The notes: generated from the sequence alone by a model not told the origin. A stretch of 64,000 bases of DNA from Halomonas elongata (GCF_029081005.1 NZ_JAJQTQ010000021.1:1-64000), one strand, 5' to 3'. Shown: positions 1 to 10,562, counted from the stretch's first letter. A program made the numbers and translations.

Positions 1-3000
1 GGTGCATTGGTCAGCTCATAGCTGTAGTCGAGCGTGATGGTGCCGTCATCGGCCTGGCTGTAGCCGTTGAGGGTCAGCTCGCCGTACTGCGTGGAGAGGG
101 TTTGTGAATCGCTGCCCAGCGCTTCCACCTGAGCCTTGCTCAGCGAGAGCGTGGCCGGGTCACCGTTCTCGTCGGTGTAACCCAGCGTCACGGCACCCGT
201 ATCCTGCAGGCCATCCGGGGCCTTGAGGGTAAAGCTGGACGCAACTCGGATGTCGTCGGCGTTCGGGTTGGAACCATCCGCCAGGCCACTTTCGAACACC
301 ACCTGGTCATTGATGTTGCCATCCGGCTCGGTGCTGCCATGGTCGTTCGGCACATCGACGGTCACGCCGTCGTCGCTGCCATCGATGGTGATGGTCAGGG
401 TGGCGTCATCGGCATCGCTATCGCCATCGGTCAGCGTATAGGTGAACGCTTCCTCCAGCGTGTCACCCTCGCTCAGTCCCTGGACCTCCAGGTTATCGTT
501 ATCCAGCGCATAGCTGTAGCTGCCATCTGCCTCGAGGGTCAGGGTACCGTACTCGCCTTCGATCACCAGGGTGCCGTCGGTGTCGGTGGCACTGTTGCCG
601 GGGACATTGGTGCTTTCCACCGCGGTGACCGTGGCGCCATCGGCGCCTTCGGTATCGGTGACATCGCCATCGGAGGCACCACTGTCGCCCAGCACATTGC
701 CGGTCGTGGTCGTCGCCGAGTCCTCGGTGACGCTATTGGCGTCGTCCTCGGCCACTGGCGCGTCGTCGACGATCTGGATATTCAGATCGCCGTTGTCGGT
801 CGAGCCATCCTCATCGGTGGCCGTGACGGTAAAGCTGTCCATCAGGTTATCGACGTCTTCCTCCGGCGCGTTGGTCAGGAGGTAGTCATAGTCGAGGGTG
901 ATGGTGCCGTCATCGGCCTGGCTATAGCCGTTAAGGGTCAGCTCGCCATACTGGGTGCTCAGGCTCTGCGGCGTATCGCCCAGCGCTTCCACCTCGGCCT
1001 TGCTCAGCGAGAGCGTGGCCGACTCGCCATTCTCGTCGGTGTAAGCCAGCGTCACCGCGCCCGTTTCCTGCAAGCCATCCAGGGCGGTCAGGGTAAAGCT
1101 CGACTCGACCCGGGTATCGGCGGTGTTCGGCTCAGAGCCATCGGACAGACCACTCTCGAACACCACCTGGTCATTGATGTTGCCATCCGGCTCAGTACTG
1201 CCATGCTCGTTGGGCACATCGACGGTCACGCCATCGTCGCTGCCGTCGATGGTGATGGTCAGGGTGGCGTCGTCAGCATCGGTATCGCCGTCGGTCAGCG
1301 TATAGGTGAACGCCTCGGTCAGCGTGTCATCGTCGCCCAGGCCCTGGACCTCCAGGTTGGTATTGTCCAGCGCGTAGGTATAGCTGCCATCGGCCTCGAG
1401 CGTCAGCGTGCCGTATTCACCGTCGATCGTCAGGGTGCCACCGGTCTCATCGGCATCGTTGGCGGGCACATTGGTGCTTTCCACCGCCGTCACCGTGGCA
1501 CCATCGGCGCCTTCGGTATCGGCAACATCGCCATCGGACGCACCACTGTCACCCAGCACATTGCCGCTGGTCTCGACGCTGCTGGCAGTATCATCGCCTT
1601 CGGTGACGCTATTGGTGTCGTCCTTGGCCGTCGGCGCATCGTCGACGATCTTGATATTCAGGTCACCGCTGTCGGTCGAGCCATCCTCGTCGTTGGCCGT
1701 GACGGCGATGCTGTCCAGCAGGTCCTCGACGTCCTCGCTCGGCGCATTGGTCAGCTCATAGCTGTAGTCGAGGGTGATGGTGCCGTCATCGGCCTGGCTG
1801 TAGCCGTTGAGGGTCAGCTCGCCGTACTGGGTGGTCAGGCTCTGCGGGGTATCGCCCAGCGCTTCCACCTGAGCCTTGCTCAGCGAGAGCGTGGCCGACT
1901 CGCCATTTTCATCGGTGTAATCCAACGTCACCGCGCCCGCTTCCTGCAGGCCATCCAGAGCGGTCAGGGTAAAGCTCGACTCGACCTTGGTGTCGTTTTC
2001 ATTCGGCGCGGAGCCGTTCGGCAGGCCACTCTCGAACACCACCTGATCGCCGATCTCGCCATCCGGCGTGGTGCTGTCATGCTCGTTGGGCACATTGACG
2101 GTCACGCCATCGTCGCTGCCGTCGATGGTGATCGTCAGGGTGGCGTCGTCCGCGTCGTTGTCGCCATCGGTCAGCGTATAGGTGAACGCTTCCTCCAGCG
2201 TCTCGCCGTCGCTCAGTCCCTGAACGTCCAGGTTGGTATTGTCCAGCGTATAGCTGTAGCTGCCATCGGCGTCGAGCGTCAGGGTGCCGTACTCGCCCTC
2301 GATCACCAGGGTATCGGTGCCGCTGGCACTGTTGCCGGAGACATTGACACTTTCGGCCGCCGTCACCGTGGCACCGTCGGCGCCCTCGGTATCTTCGGCA
2401 TCGCCAGGCGAGGCATCACCACCACCGATCACATTGCCGCTGGTCTCGACGCTGCTGGCAGTATCGTCGCCTTCGGTAACGCTATTGGTGTCATCCTCGG
2501 CGGTCGGCGCGTCATCGACGATCTGGATATTCAGGTCGCCGCTGTCGGTTGAACCATCCTCATCGGTGGCCATGACCGTGACGCTGTCCATCAGGTCGTC
2601 GACGTCTTCCTCCGGCGCATTGGTCAGGAGGTAGTCATAGTCGAGGGTAATGGTGCCGTCATCGGCCTGGCTGTAGCCGTTGAGGGTCAGCTCGCCGTAC
2701 TGCGTGGAGAGGGTTTGTGAATCGCTGCCCAGCGCTTCCACCTCGGCCTTGCTCAGCGAGAGCGTGGCCGACTCGCCATTCTCGTCGGTGTAACCCAGCG
2801 TCACCGCCCCCGTTTCCTGCAGACCATCCAGGGCGGTCAGGGTAAAGCTGGCCTCGACCCGGGTATCGTCGGCGTTCGGGTTGGAGCCGTCCGCCAGACC
2901 ACTTTCGAACACCACCTGATCGCCGATCTCACCGTCCGGGGTGGTGGCGTCATGGTCGTTCGGCACATTGACGGTCACCCCGTCGTCGCTGCCATCGATG

Positions 3001-6000
3001 GTAATGGTCAGGGTGGCATCGTCCTGATCGGTATCGCCATCGGTCAGCGTATAAGTGAACGCTTCCTCCAGCGTGTCACCCTCGCTGAGTCCCTGGACCT
3101 CCAGATTGGTATTGTCCAGCGCGTAGGTATAGCTGCCATCGGCATTAAGCGTCAGGGTGCCGTACTCGCCCTCGATCACCAGGGTATCGGTGCCGGTGGC
3201 ACTGTTGTCGGGAACGTTGGTGCTTTCCACCGCCGTGACCGTGGCGCCATCGGCGCCTTCGGTATCGGCAACATCGCCATCGGACGCACCACTGTCACCC
3301 AGCACATTGCCGCTGGTCTCGACAATGCTGGCAGTATCATCACCTTCGGTGACGCTATTGGTGTCATCCTCGGCGGTCGGCGCGTCATCGACGATCTGGA
3401 TATTCAGGTCGCCGCTGTCGGTCGAGCCGTCCTCGTCGGTGGCCATCACGGTGACGTTGTCCATCAGGTTATCGACGTCTTCCTCCGGCGCCTTGGTCAG
3501 GAGGTAGTCATAGTCGAGAGTGATGGTGCCGTCGTCGGCCTGGCTGTAGCCGTTGAGGGTCAGTTCGCCGTACTGCGTAGAGAGGGTTTGCGAATCGCTG
3601 CCCAGCGCTTCCACCTCGGCCTTGCTCAGCGAGAGCGTGGCCGGATCGCCATTCTCGTCGGTGTAATCCAGCGTCACCGCGCCCGTTTCCTGCAGGCCAT
3701 CCAGAGCGGTCAGGGTAAAGCTCGACTCGACCTTGGTGTCATTTTCATTCAGCGCGGAGCCATCGGAAAGGCCACTCTCGAACACCACCTGATCGCCGAT
3801 CTCACCGTCCGGGGTGGTGCTGCCATGCTCGTTGGGCACATTGACGGTCACCCCGTCGTCGCTGCCATCGATGGTAATGGTCAGGGTGGCGTCGTCTGAA
3901 TCGGTATCGCCATCGGTCAGCGTATAGGTGAACGCTTCCTCCAGCGTCTCGCCGTCGCTGAGTCCCTGGACCTCCAGATTGGTATTGTCCAGCGCGTAGA
4001 TGTAGCTGCCATCCGCCTCAAGCGTCAGGGTGCCGTACTCGCCCTCTATCACCAGGGGACCGCTACCGCTGGCACTGTTGCCGGAGACATTGACACTTTC
4101 GGCCGCCGTGACCGTGGCACCATCGGCGCCCTCGGTATCGGCGACATCACCAGTGGACGCCGTATCACCACCGATCACATTGCCGCTGGTCTCGACGGTG
4201 CTGGCGGTATCGTCGCCTTCGGTGACGCTATTGGTGTCATCCTCGGCCGTCGGCGCATCGTCGACGATCTTGATGTTCAGATCGCCGCTGTCGGTCGAGC
4301 CGTCCTCATCGGTGGCCGTGACCGTGACGCTGTCCATCAGGTCGTCGACGTCCGCGTCCGGCGCATTGGTCAGGAGGTAGTCATAGTCGAGGGTAATGGT
4401 GCCGTCATCGGCCTGGCTGTAGCCGTTGAGGGTCAGCTCGCCGTACTGCGTGGAGAGGGTTTGTGAATCGCTGCCCAGCGCTTCCACCTCGGCCTTGCTC
4501 AGCGAGAGCGTGGCCGACTCGCCATTTTCATCGGTGTAATCCAACGTCACCGCGCCCGCTTCCTGCAGGCCATCCAGAGCGGTCAGGGTAAAGCTCGACT
4601 CGACCTTGGTATCGTTTTCATTCGTCGCGGAACCATCCGCCAGCCCACTTTCGAACACCACCTGGTCGGCGATATTGCCATCCGGCGTGGTGCTGCCATG
4701 CTCGTTGGGCACATCGACGGCAACATCCCAGTCGATCGGCTTACTGTCATCGTCGCTGTCGCTGTTGCCGACCGGATCGGTGATCTTGGCGGTCACGCTG
4801 ACATCGGGATCGCCCGGTTCAACCGGCACCTCGACGCTGACGCCGTTGTCCAGGTCGTCCTGGGTGACTTCGCGCTCGTCGAGGACATTGCCGTCCTTGT
4901 CGGTCACGACCAGGGTGTCGCCGACCTCGGTGCCGTCTTCCAGGGTGACCTGGGCGATAACACTGCCGTCGTCGCCGATCTCGTCCTGGTTGTAGGTGCC
5001 ATCGTCGCCGGCGCCCTGCAGCTCGACGCTGACCGCCGGCGGCACGTTGTCGATCGGCTTCTGGTCATCGTCGCTGCTGGAGTTGCCGGCCGGATCGGTG
5101 ACCGTGGCGGACACACTGGTCTCGGGATCGCCCGGTTCGACCGGCACCTCGACGCTGACGCCGTTGTCCAGATCGTCCTGGGTGACTTCACGCTCGTCGA
5201 GGACATTACCGTCCTTATCAGTCACGACCAGGGTGTCGCCGACCTCGGTGCCGTCTTCCAGGGTGACCTGGGCGGTAACACTGCCGTCGTCGCCGATCTC
5301 GTCCTGGCTGTAGGTGCCGTCGTCACCGCTGCCGGTCAGCTCGACGCTGACCGCCGGCGGCACGTTGTCGATCGGCTTCTGGTCATCATCGCTGGCGGTA
5401 TTGCCCGTCGGGTCGGTGACCGTGGCGGACACACTGGTCTCGGGATCGCCCGGTTCAACCGGCACCTCGACGCTGACGCCGTTGTCCAGGTCGTCCTGGG
5501 TGACTTCGCGCTCGTCGAGGACATTGCCGTCCTTGTCGGTCACGACCAGGGTGTCGCCAACTTCGGTGCCGTCTTCCAGAGTGACCTGGGCAGTCACGGT
5601 GCCGTCGTCGCCGATCTCGTCCTGGTTGTAGATGCCGTCATCACCGCTGCCGGTCAGCTCGACACTGACCGCCGGCGGCACGTTGTCAATCGGCTTTTGG
5701 TCATCGTCGCTGCTGGCATTGCCCGCCGGGTCGGTAACCTCGGCGGTCACGCTAACGTCGGGATCGCCCGGTTCGACCGGCACCTCGACGCTGACGCCGT
5801 TGTCCAGATCGTCCTGGGTGACTTCGCGCTCATCGAGGACATTGCCGTCCTTGTCGGTCACGACCAGGGTGTCGCCAACTTCGGTGCCGTCTTCCAGGGT
5901 GACCTGGGCGGTAACACTGCCGTCGTCGCCGATCTCGTCCTGATTGTAGGTGCCGTCGTCACCACTGCCGGTCAGCTCGACGCTGACCGCCGGCGAGGTG

Positions 6001-6869
6001 TCGTCACTCTCCTCGATGGGCTTGCGATCCGTATCGCCACCACCGCGGCCCGCTTCGTCCGTCACCGAAGCATGCACGCCGACCTCGGTATCCCCCGGTT
6101 CGACCGGCACCTCGACAGTCACGCCATTATCCAGATCCTCCTGCGTGACAGGCCGATCGATCAGCACATTGCCATGACCGTCGGTCACCACTAGCTGGTC
6201 GCCTGGTTCGGTATTGCTGTTCAGGGTGACTCGGGCCGTCACGCTGCCATCGCTACCGATCTCGTCCTGGTTGTAGATACCGTCATCACCGGCACCGAGC
6301 AGCTCGACGCGCGCTGCGGGCGTCTCGTCCAGCGTCCGTGATGAGGTAGCACTATCCTCATCCTCTTCGTTGTCATCCTGCGCACCACCTCGACGCGTCT
6401 CGAGCCAATCGCCCATCTCGAGTCCGTACTGGTATTCCAGCGGATCGACAGGCTCCTCGATACGGTTCACGCGGACGAAAGTCTGGCCTTCATGAATCGT
6501 GGGGGTGGAACCGTGCCTGTCGCTCGGGCCGCTGTTCTCACCTGCCGTCGAATTATTCTGAGGGTTCTGGTCAGCACTAGAAGGACTTGCATCGCCATCC
6601 CGAGAGTCCTCGGACGACTCCTCGTCCCCCGGCGCTTCGGGACGATCATCATCATCGGCCGCCATCAGGGATTCAGGACGCAACTCCGCCCCGGGAGGAA
6701 CCTGCACCGGCTCTCCACTAGCCGGCGCCAATACGAGCGAGGCATTGTCGGCGGTCACGACGGTCTCGTCCGACGCGATGACGTCACCCCGCTCAAGTTC
6801 TCGAAGGTTACCGTTCTCGTCGCGAACCCAGGCTTGACCTGAAAGCTCGACCACCGTCATGTCACTCAT
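1..6869 (-). CDS. Giant type I secreted adhesin 1 (VCBS/T1SS-143 repeats), N-terminal part
   Basis: Cell-surface adhesin expected to leave the cell through the type I secretion genes directly upstream. The reading frame is open from the ATG at 6869 (a second in-frame ATG lies at 6860) to the left edge, about 2289 residues; the C-terminus is outside the window. Residues 1-60 form a small domain resembling FecR or LapA-type retention modules (ELSGQAWVRDENGNL). An acidic, low-complexity linker follows to about residue 180, then five Ig-like repeats (each with GDDGxYNQDEIG), then about five units of ~290 aa combining a T1SS-143 module (TQYGELTLNGYSQADDG) and a VCBS module (YGTLTLEADGSYSYALDN). 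No signal peptide is present, as usual for type I substrates. No classical LapG site (TAAG) was seen in the linker. The family assignment is firm; the retention function is inferred. Confidence 0.9.
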   Translation of the reverse strand, partial: MSDMTVVELSGQAWVRDENGNLRELERGDVIASDETVVTADNASLVLAPASGEPVQVPPGAELRPESLMAADDDDRPEAPGDEESSEDSRDGDASPSSADQNPQNNSTAGENSGPSDRHGSTPTIHEGQTFVRVNRIEEPVDPLEYQYGLEMGDWLETRRGGAQDDNEEDEDSATSSRTLDETPAARVELLGAGDDGIYNQDEIGSDGSVTARVTLNSNTEPGDQLVVTDGHGNVLIDRPVTQEDLDNGVTVEVPVEPGDTEVGVHASVTDEAGRGGGDTDRKPIEESDDTSPAVSVELTGSGDDGTYNQDEIGDDGSVTAQVTLEDGTEVGDTLVVTDKDGNVLDEREVTQDDLDNGVSVEVPVEPGDPDVSVTAEVTDPAGNASSDDDQKPIDNVPPAVSVELTGSGDDGIYNQDEIGDDGTVTAQVTLEDGTEVGDTLVVTDKDGNVLDEREVTQDDLDNGVSVEVPVEPGDPETSVSATVTDPTGNTASDDDQKPIDNVPPAVSVELTGSGDDGTYSQDEIGDDGSVTAQVTLEDGTEVGDTLVVTDKDGNVLDEREVTQDDLDNGVSVEVPVEPGDPETSVSATVTDPAGNSSSDDDQKPIDNVPPAVSVELQGAGDDGTYNQDEIGDDGSVIAQVTLEDGTEVGDTLVVTDKDGNVLDEREVTQDDLDNGVSVEVPVEPGDPDVSVTAKITDPVGNSDSDDDSKPIDWDVAVDVPNEHGSTTPDGNIADQVVFESGLADGSATNENDTKVESSFTLTALDGLQEAGAVTLDYTDENGESATLSLSKAEVEALGSDSQTLSTQYGELTLNGYSQADDGTITLDYDYLLTNAPDADVDDLMDSVTVTATDEDGSTDSGDLNIKIVDDAPTAEDDTNSVTEGDDTASTVETSGNVIGGDTASTGDVADTEGADGATVTAAESVNVSGNSASGSGPLVIEGEYGTLTLEADGSYIYALDNTNLEVQGLSDGETLEEAFTYTLTDGDTDSDDATLTITIDGSDDGVTVNVPNEHGSTTPDGEIGDQVVFESGLSDGSALNENDTKVESSFTLTALDGLQETGAVTLDYTDENGDPATLSLSKAEVEALGSDSQTLSTQYGELTLNGYSQADDGTITLDYDYLLTKAPEEDVDNLMDNVTVMATDEDGSTDSGDLNIQIVDDAPTAEDDTNSVTEGDDTASIVETSGNVLGDSGASDGDVADTEGADGATVTAVESTNVPDNSATGTDTLVIEGEYGTLTLNADGSYTYALDNTNLEVQGLSEGDTLEEAFTYTLTDGDTDQDDATLTITIDGSDDGVTVNVPNDHDATTPDGEIGDQVVFESGLADGSNPNADDTRVEASFTLTALDGLQETGAVTLGYTDENGESATLSLSKAEVEALGSDSQTLSTQYGELTLNGYSQADDGTITLDYDYLLTNAPEEDVDDLMDSVTVMATDEDGSTDSGDLNIQIVDDAPTAEDDTNSVTEGDDTASSVETSGNVIGGGDASPGDAEDTEGADGATVTAAESVNVSGNSASGTDTLVIEGEYGTLTLDADGSYSYTLDNTNLDVQGLSDGETLEEAFTYTLTDGDNDADDATLTITIDGSDDGVTVNVPNEHDSTTPDGEIGDQVVFESGLPNGSAPNENDTKVESSFTLTALDGLQEAGAVTLDYTDENGESATLSLSKAQVEALGDTPQSLTTQYGELTLNGYSQADDGTITLDYSYELTNAPSEDVEDLLDSIAVTANDEDGSTDSGDLNIKIVDDAPTAKDDTNSVTEGDDTASSVETSGNVLGDSGASDGDVADTEGADGATVTAVESTNVPANDADETGGTLTIDGEYGTLTLEADGSYTYALDNTNLEVQGLGDDDTLTEAFTYTLTDGDTDADDATLTITIDGSDDGVTVDVPNEHGSTEPDGNINDQVVFESGLSDGSEPNTADTRVESSFTLTALDGLQETGAVTLAYTDENGESATLSLSKAEVEALGDTPQSLSTQYGELTLNGYSQADDGTITLDYDYLLTNAPEEDVDNLMDSFTVTATDEDGSTDNGDLNIQIVDDAPVAEDDANSVTEDSATTTTGNVLGDSGASDGDVTDTEGADGATVTAVESTNVPGNSATDTDGTLVIEGEYGTLTLEADGSYSYALDNDNLEVQGLSEGDTLEEAFTYTLTDGDSDADDATLTITIDGSDDGVTVDVPNDHGSTEPDGNINDQVVFESGLADGSNPNADDIRVASSFTLKAPDGLQDTGAVTLGYTDENGDPATLSLSKAQVEALGSDSQTLSTQYGELTLNGYSQADDGTITLDYSYELTNA
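4..4690 (-). repeat. Tandem ~873-bp repeats encoding VCBS + T1SS-143 modules
   Basis: The landmark encoding the ELTNAP or LLTNAP segment recurs at about 4, 868, 1744, 2617, 3490 and 4363, a spacing of 864-876 bp. Each unit encodes about 290 residues and the copies are highly similar at the DNA level. The array continues past the left edge, so the true copy number is unknown. Confidence 0.9.
4725..6320 (-). repeat. Five tandem ~318-bp Ig-like repeats in adhesin 1
   Basis: The stretch encoding NVPPAVSVELTGSGDDG recurs with a spacing of exactly 318 bp (landmark at about 5043, 5361 and 5679), with more diverged copies at each end. Each unit encodes a ~106-residue bacterial Ig-like domain ending in a PVEPGDPxVSVTAEVTD-type strand. 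These domains form the membrane-proximal stalk after the N-terminal domain. Confidence 0.85.
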
Positions 6870-6963
6870 AAGCCACCTCGCTGATTGTGTCTTGCCTTAC
6901 CGCCTTGCATGTGCAGAAAGGCCTTCATCCTTGTCGAACCCGACACTCGGGCCGTCGAAACTG

Positions 6964-8388
6964 TTAGCGCTCACCCAGGGCATTGCCCCACGCCCGCAGA
7001 ATGGGCTTGAGCAGGTACTGCATGACCGTTCGCTTGCCGGTCAGAATGTCCACCTGGGCCGTCATCCCCGGCATCACGTCCAGGTCGGAGACCGTCTCGG
7101 TGTCCTCTTTCGTACGCACCTTGACCAGATAGAAGGTGTTGTCGTCCTTGTCCGTGATGGTATCGGCGCTGATGTTCGACAACTCGGCCTCCAACCCGCC
7201 GTAGATTGCAAAGTCGTAGGCCGTGAGCTTGATCGTGGCCGGCTGGCCGGGCTTCAGGAAGGCGATGTCCTGCGGGGCGATGCGCGCCTCCACCAGCAGG
7301 GTGTCATCGGTCGGCACGATATCGACGACTTCCTCTCCCGGCTTGGCCACGCCGCCCAGGGTATTGATGGCCAGCCGTTGCACGATGCCATCCACCGGCG
7401 AGCGCACTTCGGCCATTTGCACCCGGTCCTGCAGGCCACTGCTGGCCTCGTTGAGGGCCGCCAGTTCACCGAGTGTCGTCGAGAGCTCCACGCCCCAGTC
7501 GTTACGTGCCTGCAACCTGGCTTCGCGCAGCTCCCCCTGAGCTTCCTCGATCGCCGATTTCAGGCGCTCCACCTGAGCGGCGGCCTGCTCGCGTTCGCCC
7601 CGCGCCTGGGACACTTCTCGCTCCAGGCGCAGGACCTCGACCTCCGATACCGCCCCCGACTGCAGCAGCGGCCGCGTCAAGCGCAATTCTTCGCTGGCCA
7701 TGCCCAGCTCCCGGCTGGCCGTGTCACGCCGAGACTGCGCCTCTTCCAGCTCGGCGCGACGCTGGGCGAGACGGTCTTCAAGAATCGCCTCCTTCTCCTC
7801 CAGCGCCTCGCGGCCCCGCTGATAGAGCTCCTGCTCACGTTCCACCACCTGGGGCGCCTTTTCCCTCAGTTCAGCCGAAGGCGTGAACGCGGAGCCGGTC
7901 GACAGCGCCCTGAGGCGTTCCGCCTTGGCTTCCAGCGACTGCGCCGAGGCGCGGTTTTCCTGCAGGTTGGAAAGAAATCGCGTGGGGTCGATGCGCATCA
8001 GCAATTGCCCCTTCTCGACCTTGTCGCCCTCCTCGACCAGGATTTCCTGCACGACCCCGCCGTCGAAGGACTCCACCTTCTGCAGCTGACTGGAAGGAAT
8101 GACGCGGCCCGTTCCCCGCGTAACTTCATCGATGGGCGCGAAACAGGCCCAGACGATCAACGCCACAATGACCAGCACGACGAGATACAGCAGCAACCGA
8201 GCGCGCATCGGCTCCTGCTGCATGCGTGCCCAATCGGCGTCGCTGGCCCAATCGCGATTCAAATGAGATGACGTGACGCGGCGTGCGAAGAGCCGATCGA
8301 TGAACGGACGAAATGGCCTTCCGCCGGCACGCGAGACATGCCCCACCGCTTCGAATCCCTGTTGTTCCGCGGTTTTCTTCGAGGTCAT
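6964..8388 (-). CDS. HlyD-family membrane fusion protein of type I system 1
   Basis: Periplasmic adaptor linking the inner-membrane ABC transporter to the TolC-like channel for export of the adjacent adhesin. 474 aa: a cytoplasmic N-terminal tail of about 63 residues, one membrane segment at about 64-84, a lipoyl/barrel part beginning near GTGRVIPSSQLQKVES, a long Glu/Arg-rich coiled-coil hairpin (about 150-310), then the second lipoyl half and the C-terminal beta-barrel (MPGMTAQVDILTGKRT). The start overlaps the end of the ABC transporter gene by 4 bp, indicating translational coupling. The adhesin begins 94 bp downstream. The length is typical of LapC/HlyD proteins. Confidence 0.93.
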   Translation of the reverse strand: MTSKKTAEQQGFEAVGHVSRAGGRPFRPFIDRLFARRVTSSHLNRDWASDADWARMQQEPMRARLLLYLVVLVIVALIVWACFAPIDEVTRGTGRVIPSSQLQKVESFDGGVVQEILVEEGDKVEKGQLLMRIDPTRFLSNLQENRASAQSLEAKAERLRALSTGSAFTPSAELREKAPQVVEREQELYQRGREALEEKEAILEDRLAQRRAELEEAQSRRDTASRELGMASEELRLTRPLLQSGAVSEVEVLRLEREVSQARGEREQAAAQVERLKSAIEEAQGELREARLQARNDWGVELSTTLGELAALNEASSGLQDRVQMAEVRSPVDGIVQRLAINTLGGVAKPGEEVVDIVPTDDTLLVEARIAPQDIAFLKPGQPATIKLTAYDFAIYGGLEAELSNISADTITDKDDNTFYLVKVRTKEDTETVSDLDVMPGMTAQVDILTGKRTVMQYLLKPILRAWGNALGER

Positions 8389-10562
8389 CGCACAGCCCTC
8401 CCGATTCGTCCTTCACGCAGGGCCTTCAAGATATTCTCGGGAGGACCGTCCGCCATCACGCGACCGGCATCCATGACCACGATACGGTCCACCAGTGACA
8501 ACAAGGAGGTTCGGTGAGTGACGAGGACCAGTGTCTTGCCCTCGCTATAAGCCTGCAGACGCGATTTCAAGGTTTCCTCGCTGGCATGATCCATGGCGCT
8601 CGAGGGCTCATCCAGCAGCAGGATGCTCGGATCGTGAACGACGGCACGGGCAATGGCCACCGCCTGACGTTGTCCGCCCGAGAGCATCTGTCCGCCTTCC
8701 CCCACGGAAAGATCCAGCCCCTGGGGATTCGCATTGACCAGCTCCTCGAGCCCGCTGATGCGAATGGCACGCAGGAGGTCATCGTCATCGACGCCATCGC
8801 TACCCGCGCCGGCCAGGATGTTGTCTTTCAGACTGCCGTAGAACAGTCGCACGTCCTGCGGCACATGACCGATATGGCGACGCAACTGGAGCGGATCGAA
8901 CTGACGGATGTCGACACCATCGACCATCACCGCCCCCTCGGTCGGCTGATAGAGTCCCAGCAACAGCTTCTGCAACGTGGTCTTGCCGCATCCCACACGC
9001 CCCAGCAGGGCCACCTTTTCACCGGGTTTCAAGGTGAGCGACACACCGTTGAGGCTGTCCTGCTCGGCCCCCGGGTAACGGAACGACAGTTTGTCGAAGC
9101 GCACCTTGCCCTGAACCACGGGCCGGTCGATGAAGGCCTTGTCATCCGGCCGCTCCTCGGGCTGTGCCATTAACTCATCGAGTGATGACAGGGCCGTGGC
9201 GGACTGATGATACTGCGACAGCAGTGCCGCCGCCTGGCTGACCGGCGCCAGGGCCCGAGTGGTCAGCATGTAGGCCGCAATCAGCCCGCCCTGGGTCAGG
9301 TTGCCATCGATGATCAGGTAGACGCCGATGATGATGACGCAGACCGACGCCGTCTGTTGCGTCCATTGCGCGACGCTGGTGACGGAGGTGCCAATCATGC
9401 GTAGCTGGGCAGTGGTACGTGCCAGGAAGGCCGTGGCCTTCTCCCAGGTATCCTGAACCCGGCTTTCTCCCCGCAGGGACTTGACGGTTTCCAGCTGGGA
9501 GACCGATTCGACCAGGGTCGCGTTGCGCTGCGCGCTGACACGCTGGGACGTTTCGGAAAGGTCGTGCAATTTGCTCTGGGCGGCCAGGGCATACAGCAGA
9601 ATCACCACGACCGCCACCACCAGTGGAATCACCAGGGCAGGACCGATGATTGCCACGATGGCCAGGAACAGCAGCACGAACGGCAGGTCGACCAGCGCCA
9701 CGACGGTCGCCGAGCCGATGAAAGCGCGCACCGACTCGAAAGACTGCAGAGTCGAAACGAAGGACCCCGTCGACGGCGGGCGTGCCTCGAGGCGCAGCCC
9801 CATTACCTTGGACATGAGCGCTGACGATAGCTTCACATCCGCGCGACTGGCCGCCAGATCGACGAAGCTGCTCCGCACCAGGCGCATGCCCAGGTCGAAG
9901 CACAGCACCACGAAAATGCCCACCGCCAGCACCCAGAGCGTCTCGGTCGCATGATTGGGCACCACGCGGTCATAGATATTGAGCACGAACAGCGGCATGG
10001 CGAGTGCAAAGAGGTTGATCATCACCGAGCCGAGCACCACATCTCGATACAGGCGCCGATTCTCGCGGATCACGCTCCAGAACCAGTTCCGCCCCTTGCG
10101 ATGCTTGACCTGCTCGCTGCGCGCATCGAAGCGAAAGCGCGGCCGAACGTAAATGGCCTGTCCGCTGTAACGCGCCGTCAGCACTTCCAGATCGACCCGT
10201 GTTTCGGCTTCGCCCAGCTCGGGAAACACTACGCGCGCCGTGCCCGACTCGAGATCCAGATCCACAACCACGCAGGACCGACCGGGCTCAAGCAACAAGA
10301 CGGCGGGGAGCAGAGAGCGGTTGAGTTGAGTCAGCCGACACTTGACGATCTTTGCCGTCATCCCGGCGCGAGTAGCCGCGCGCGCGAAGACACTCGGCGT
10401 CAGGCGTCCTGCCTCATCGAGTGGCAAGCCGGCGACGAGCGATGTGGCATTGGTTTCATGGCCATGCGCCCGCGCGACCGTCAGCAAGGATTCGAGCAGT
10501 TCATCGCGCACCGCCGATTCGGCATGCGACGCCTGTTCACTCTCCAGTTCCGTGTCTGACAA
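8385..10562 (-). CDS. Type I secretion ABC transporter (LssB/LapB-like) of system 1
   Basis: Inner-membrane ATP-driven exporter for adhesin 1. The chosen start is TTG at 10562, preceded by AAGGAG six bases upstream, giving 725 aa (MSDTELESEQ...). The frame is open further upstream to 10721, but that extension is Arg-rich and lacks a good ribosome site. Domains: an N-terminal C39-peptidase-like domain without an obvious catalytic Cys (substrate docking only, known for this family), a six-helix exporter domain, and an ATPase with Walker A GRVGCGKTT, signature LSGGQRQAVAIARA and Walker B ILLLDEPSSAMD. It sits between the tolC and hlyD genes and overlaps hlyD by 4 bp. Confidence 0.92.
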   Translation of the reverse strand: MSDTELESEQASHAESAVRDELLESLLTVARAHGHETNATSLVAGLPLDEAGRLTPSVFARAATRAGMTAKIVKCRLTQLNRSLLPAVLLLEPGRSCVVVDLDLESGTARVVFPELGEAETRVDLEVLTARYSGQAIYVRPRFRFDARSEQVKHRKGRNWFWSVIRENRRLYRDVVLGSVMINLFALAMPLFVLNIYDRVVPNHATETLWVLAVGIFVVLCFDLGMRLVRSSFVDLAASRADVKLSSALMSKVMGLRLEARPPSTGSFVSTLQSFESVRAFIGSATVVALVDLPFVLLFLAIVAIIGPALVIPLVVAVVVILLYALAAQSKLHDLSETSQRVSAQRNATLVESVSQLETVKSLRGESRVQDTWEKATAFLARTTAQLRMIGTSVTSVAQWTQQTASVCVIIIGVYLIIDGNLTQGGLIAAYMLTTRALAPVSQAAALLSQYHQSATALSSLDELMAQPEERPDDKAFIDRPVVQGKVRFDKLSFRYPGAEQDSLNGVSLTLKPGEKVALLGRVGCGKTTLQKLLLGLYQPTEGAVMVDGVDIRQFDPLQLRRHIGHVPQDVRLFYGSLKDNILAGAGSDGVDDDDLLRAIRISGLEELVNANPQGLDLSVGEGGQMLSGGQRQAVAIARAVVHDPSILLLDEPSSAMDHASEETLKSRLQAYSEGKTLVLVTHRTSLLSLVDRIVVMDAGRVMADGPPENILKALREGRIGRAVR

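Noticed and set aside
339-2552. Long plus-strand open frame (737 codons) opposite adhesin 1
   Set aside because: It is the complement of the VCBS repeat array. Its own periodicity follows the adhesin repeats, and it has no ribosome site or family features.
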